Origin: an uncultured Saprospiraceae bacterium | GTDB taxonomy: Bacteria; Bacteroidota; Bacteroidia; Chitinophagales; Saprospiraceae | Assembly: GCA_937942405.1 (NCBI GenBank) | Contig: CALDEN010000416.1 | Location: 1-6,399, forward strand | Length of the DNA stretch: 6,399 nt | Reading direction: 5' to 3' | In this document: piece after piece, positions 5,729 through 6,399 of the stretch | Numbering within the stretch: the stretch's first letter is position 1 | How the letters are laid out: every line of letters starts with the position of its first letter | Notes under the pieces: model-generated | Told to the model about the DNA's origin: nothing | The model's input: only the letters and a program-made list of their open reading frames with translations | Databases searched by the model: none | Program-made: the position numbers and the translations under genes

Positions 5729-6399
5729 ATAAAACAGAGTCGTTACAATATCATCATTGTTATAATCGTAATCCTTACTATACTTTTAATAGGGAAAACG
5801 GCTCAGTTACAACTCGTCAGTGATACGTATCGCAATAGAGGTGCTTCTACGGCTATCGATGAGCAAGTGGTCTACCCTAGTCGAGGACTTATTTATGATC
5901 GAAATAAAAAAATCCTCGTAAACAACTTTGCAGTTTATGATCTTAATGTGATTTATAATAAGATCGATCCTGCGATGGATACCAGTCTTTTCTGCACATT
6001 ATTAAACATTACTACCACCGAGTTTAAGGCATTCCTCAATAAAAACTGGAGTAAAAATCAGTTTAATAAGTCTAGCCCTTTTACCTTTTTGTCCAAAATA
6101 GAACCCGAGACTTTTGCTCGTTTTCAGGAACACCTATACCGATTCCCAGGATTCTACCCTAGGATGAGAAACATCCGAGCATACCCATATACCAATGCAG
6201 CACACGTACTAGGATACCTAGCAGAGGTGGATACAGAAATAATAAATAACTCTGATGGACTCTATGACATGGGCGATTTTATAGGACGTACCGGATTAGA
6301 AAAGCATTATGAGTCATCGCTCAAAGGAAAAAAAGGAATAAAATACATTACCAAAGATGTATTAGGTAGAGAAGTAGGTTCATATAACGACGGACTCCT
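5729..6399 (+). CDS. mrdA: Penicillin-binding protein 2, N-terminal part, apparent ATA start
   Basis: Class B penicillin-binding protein, the elongasome transpeptidase that cross-links side-wall peptidoglycan; 223 codons are present and the gene runs past the right edge, so the transpeptidase domain is not seen. Counting ATA (5729-5731) as residue 1: short cytoplasmic tail KQSRYN, one transmembrane segment (about 8-22, IIIVIIVILTILLIG), then the class B N-terminal signature YPSRGLIYDRNKKIL (49-63), YPYTNAAHVLGYLAEV (152-167), and IGRTGLEKHYESSLKG (185-200), the pedestal-domain motifs of PBP2. The start is odd: the upstream in-frame stop is the mreD TAA, and the first in-frame canonical start is GTG at 5867-5869, past the membrane segment, with the first ATG at 5975. 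ATA at 5729 gives the expected (M)KQSRYN start three bases after mreD; ATC (5726) or ATT (5756) are alternatives. A sequencing error of ATG to ATA is also possible. The product is clear, the exact start is not. Confidence 0.92.
   Translation, partial: MKQSRYNIIIVIIVILTILLIGKTAQLQLVSDTYRNRGASTAIDEQVVYPSRGLIYDRNKKILVNNFAVYDLNVIYNKIDPAMDTSLFCTLLNITTTEFKAFLNKNWSKNQFNKSSPFTFLSKIEPETFARFQEHLYRFPGFYPRMRNIRAYPYTNAAHVLGYLAEVDTEIINNSDGLYDMGDFIGRTGLEKHYESSLKGKKGIKYITKDVLGREVGSYNDGL

Noticed and set aside
1..6399. Search for a new defence, mobile or biosynthetic system, CRISPR repeats, tRNA or rRNA genes, and intrinsic terminators
   Set aside because: Every long frame belongs to a known housekeeping or cell-shape family, base composition is even, and I saw no repeat arrays, cloverleaf sequences, or GC-rich hairpins followed by T runs.

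Overview
The window looks like ordinary core chromosome of a Bacteroidota bacterium. The DNA is AT-rich, the ribosome binding sites lack Shine-Dalgarno sequences, and promoter-like TAnnTTTG (-7) elements of the Bacteroidota type lie upstream of two genes. Protein signatures agree: the MreC N-terminus, the M16 peptidase N-terminus (RTIAP) and the DnaN C-terminus (LVMPVMM) all look like Bacteroidota versions. I cannot name the family with confidence; a Saprospiria-like lineage is only an impression.

Layout. On the minus strand, reading leftwards from about 1.84 kb, are dnaN (sliding clamp, 728-1843), nadD (NaMN adenylyltransferase, 139-717, with a TTG start) and the first 28 codons of a secreted protein that runs off the left edge (1-83). 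A 106-base divergent intergenic region (1844-1949) separates these from the plus-strand genes. On the plus strand are a non-catalytic M16-family peptidase homologue (1950-3224), a 127-base intergenic region with a good promoter candidate, and then the rod-shape cluster mreB (3352-4383), mreC (4399-5211), mreD (5204-5725) and the beginning of a class B penicillin-binding protein 2 (5729-6399, cut by the right edge). A rodA gene would be expected just beyond.

How the genes work together. MreB filaments, MreC, MreD and PBP2 (with RodA) form the elongasome, which inserts peptidoglycan along the side wall. Their close packing (15-base gap, 8-base overlap, 3-base gap) supports one transcript. DnaN and NadD are housekeeping enzymes of DNA replication and NAD synthesis. 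The M16 protein lacks the zinc-binding HxxEH motif and probably pairs with a catalytic subunit encoded elsewhere.

The window holds no mobile element, CRISPR array, RNA gene or recognisable new multi-gene system. The most notable observation is the start of the PBP2 gene. It lies in the same frame as mreD directly after the mreD stop, and has no ATG, GTG or TTG before its transmembrane segment, so the natural start position is an ATA codon. Smaller points are an A-rich mini-ORF that overlaps the dnaN start as ATGA, a 9-base promoter-core repeat exactly 60 bases apart before mreB, and the lone inactive M16 subunit.
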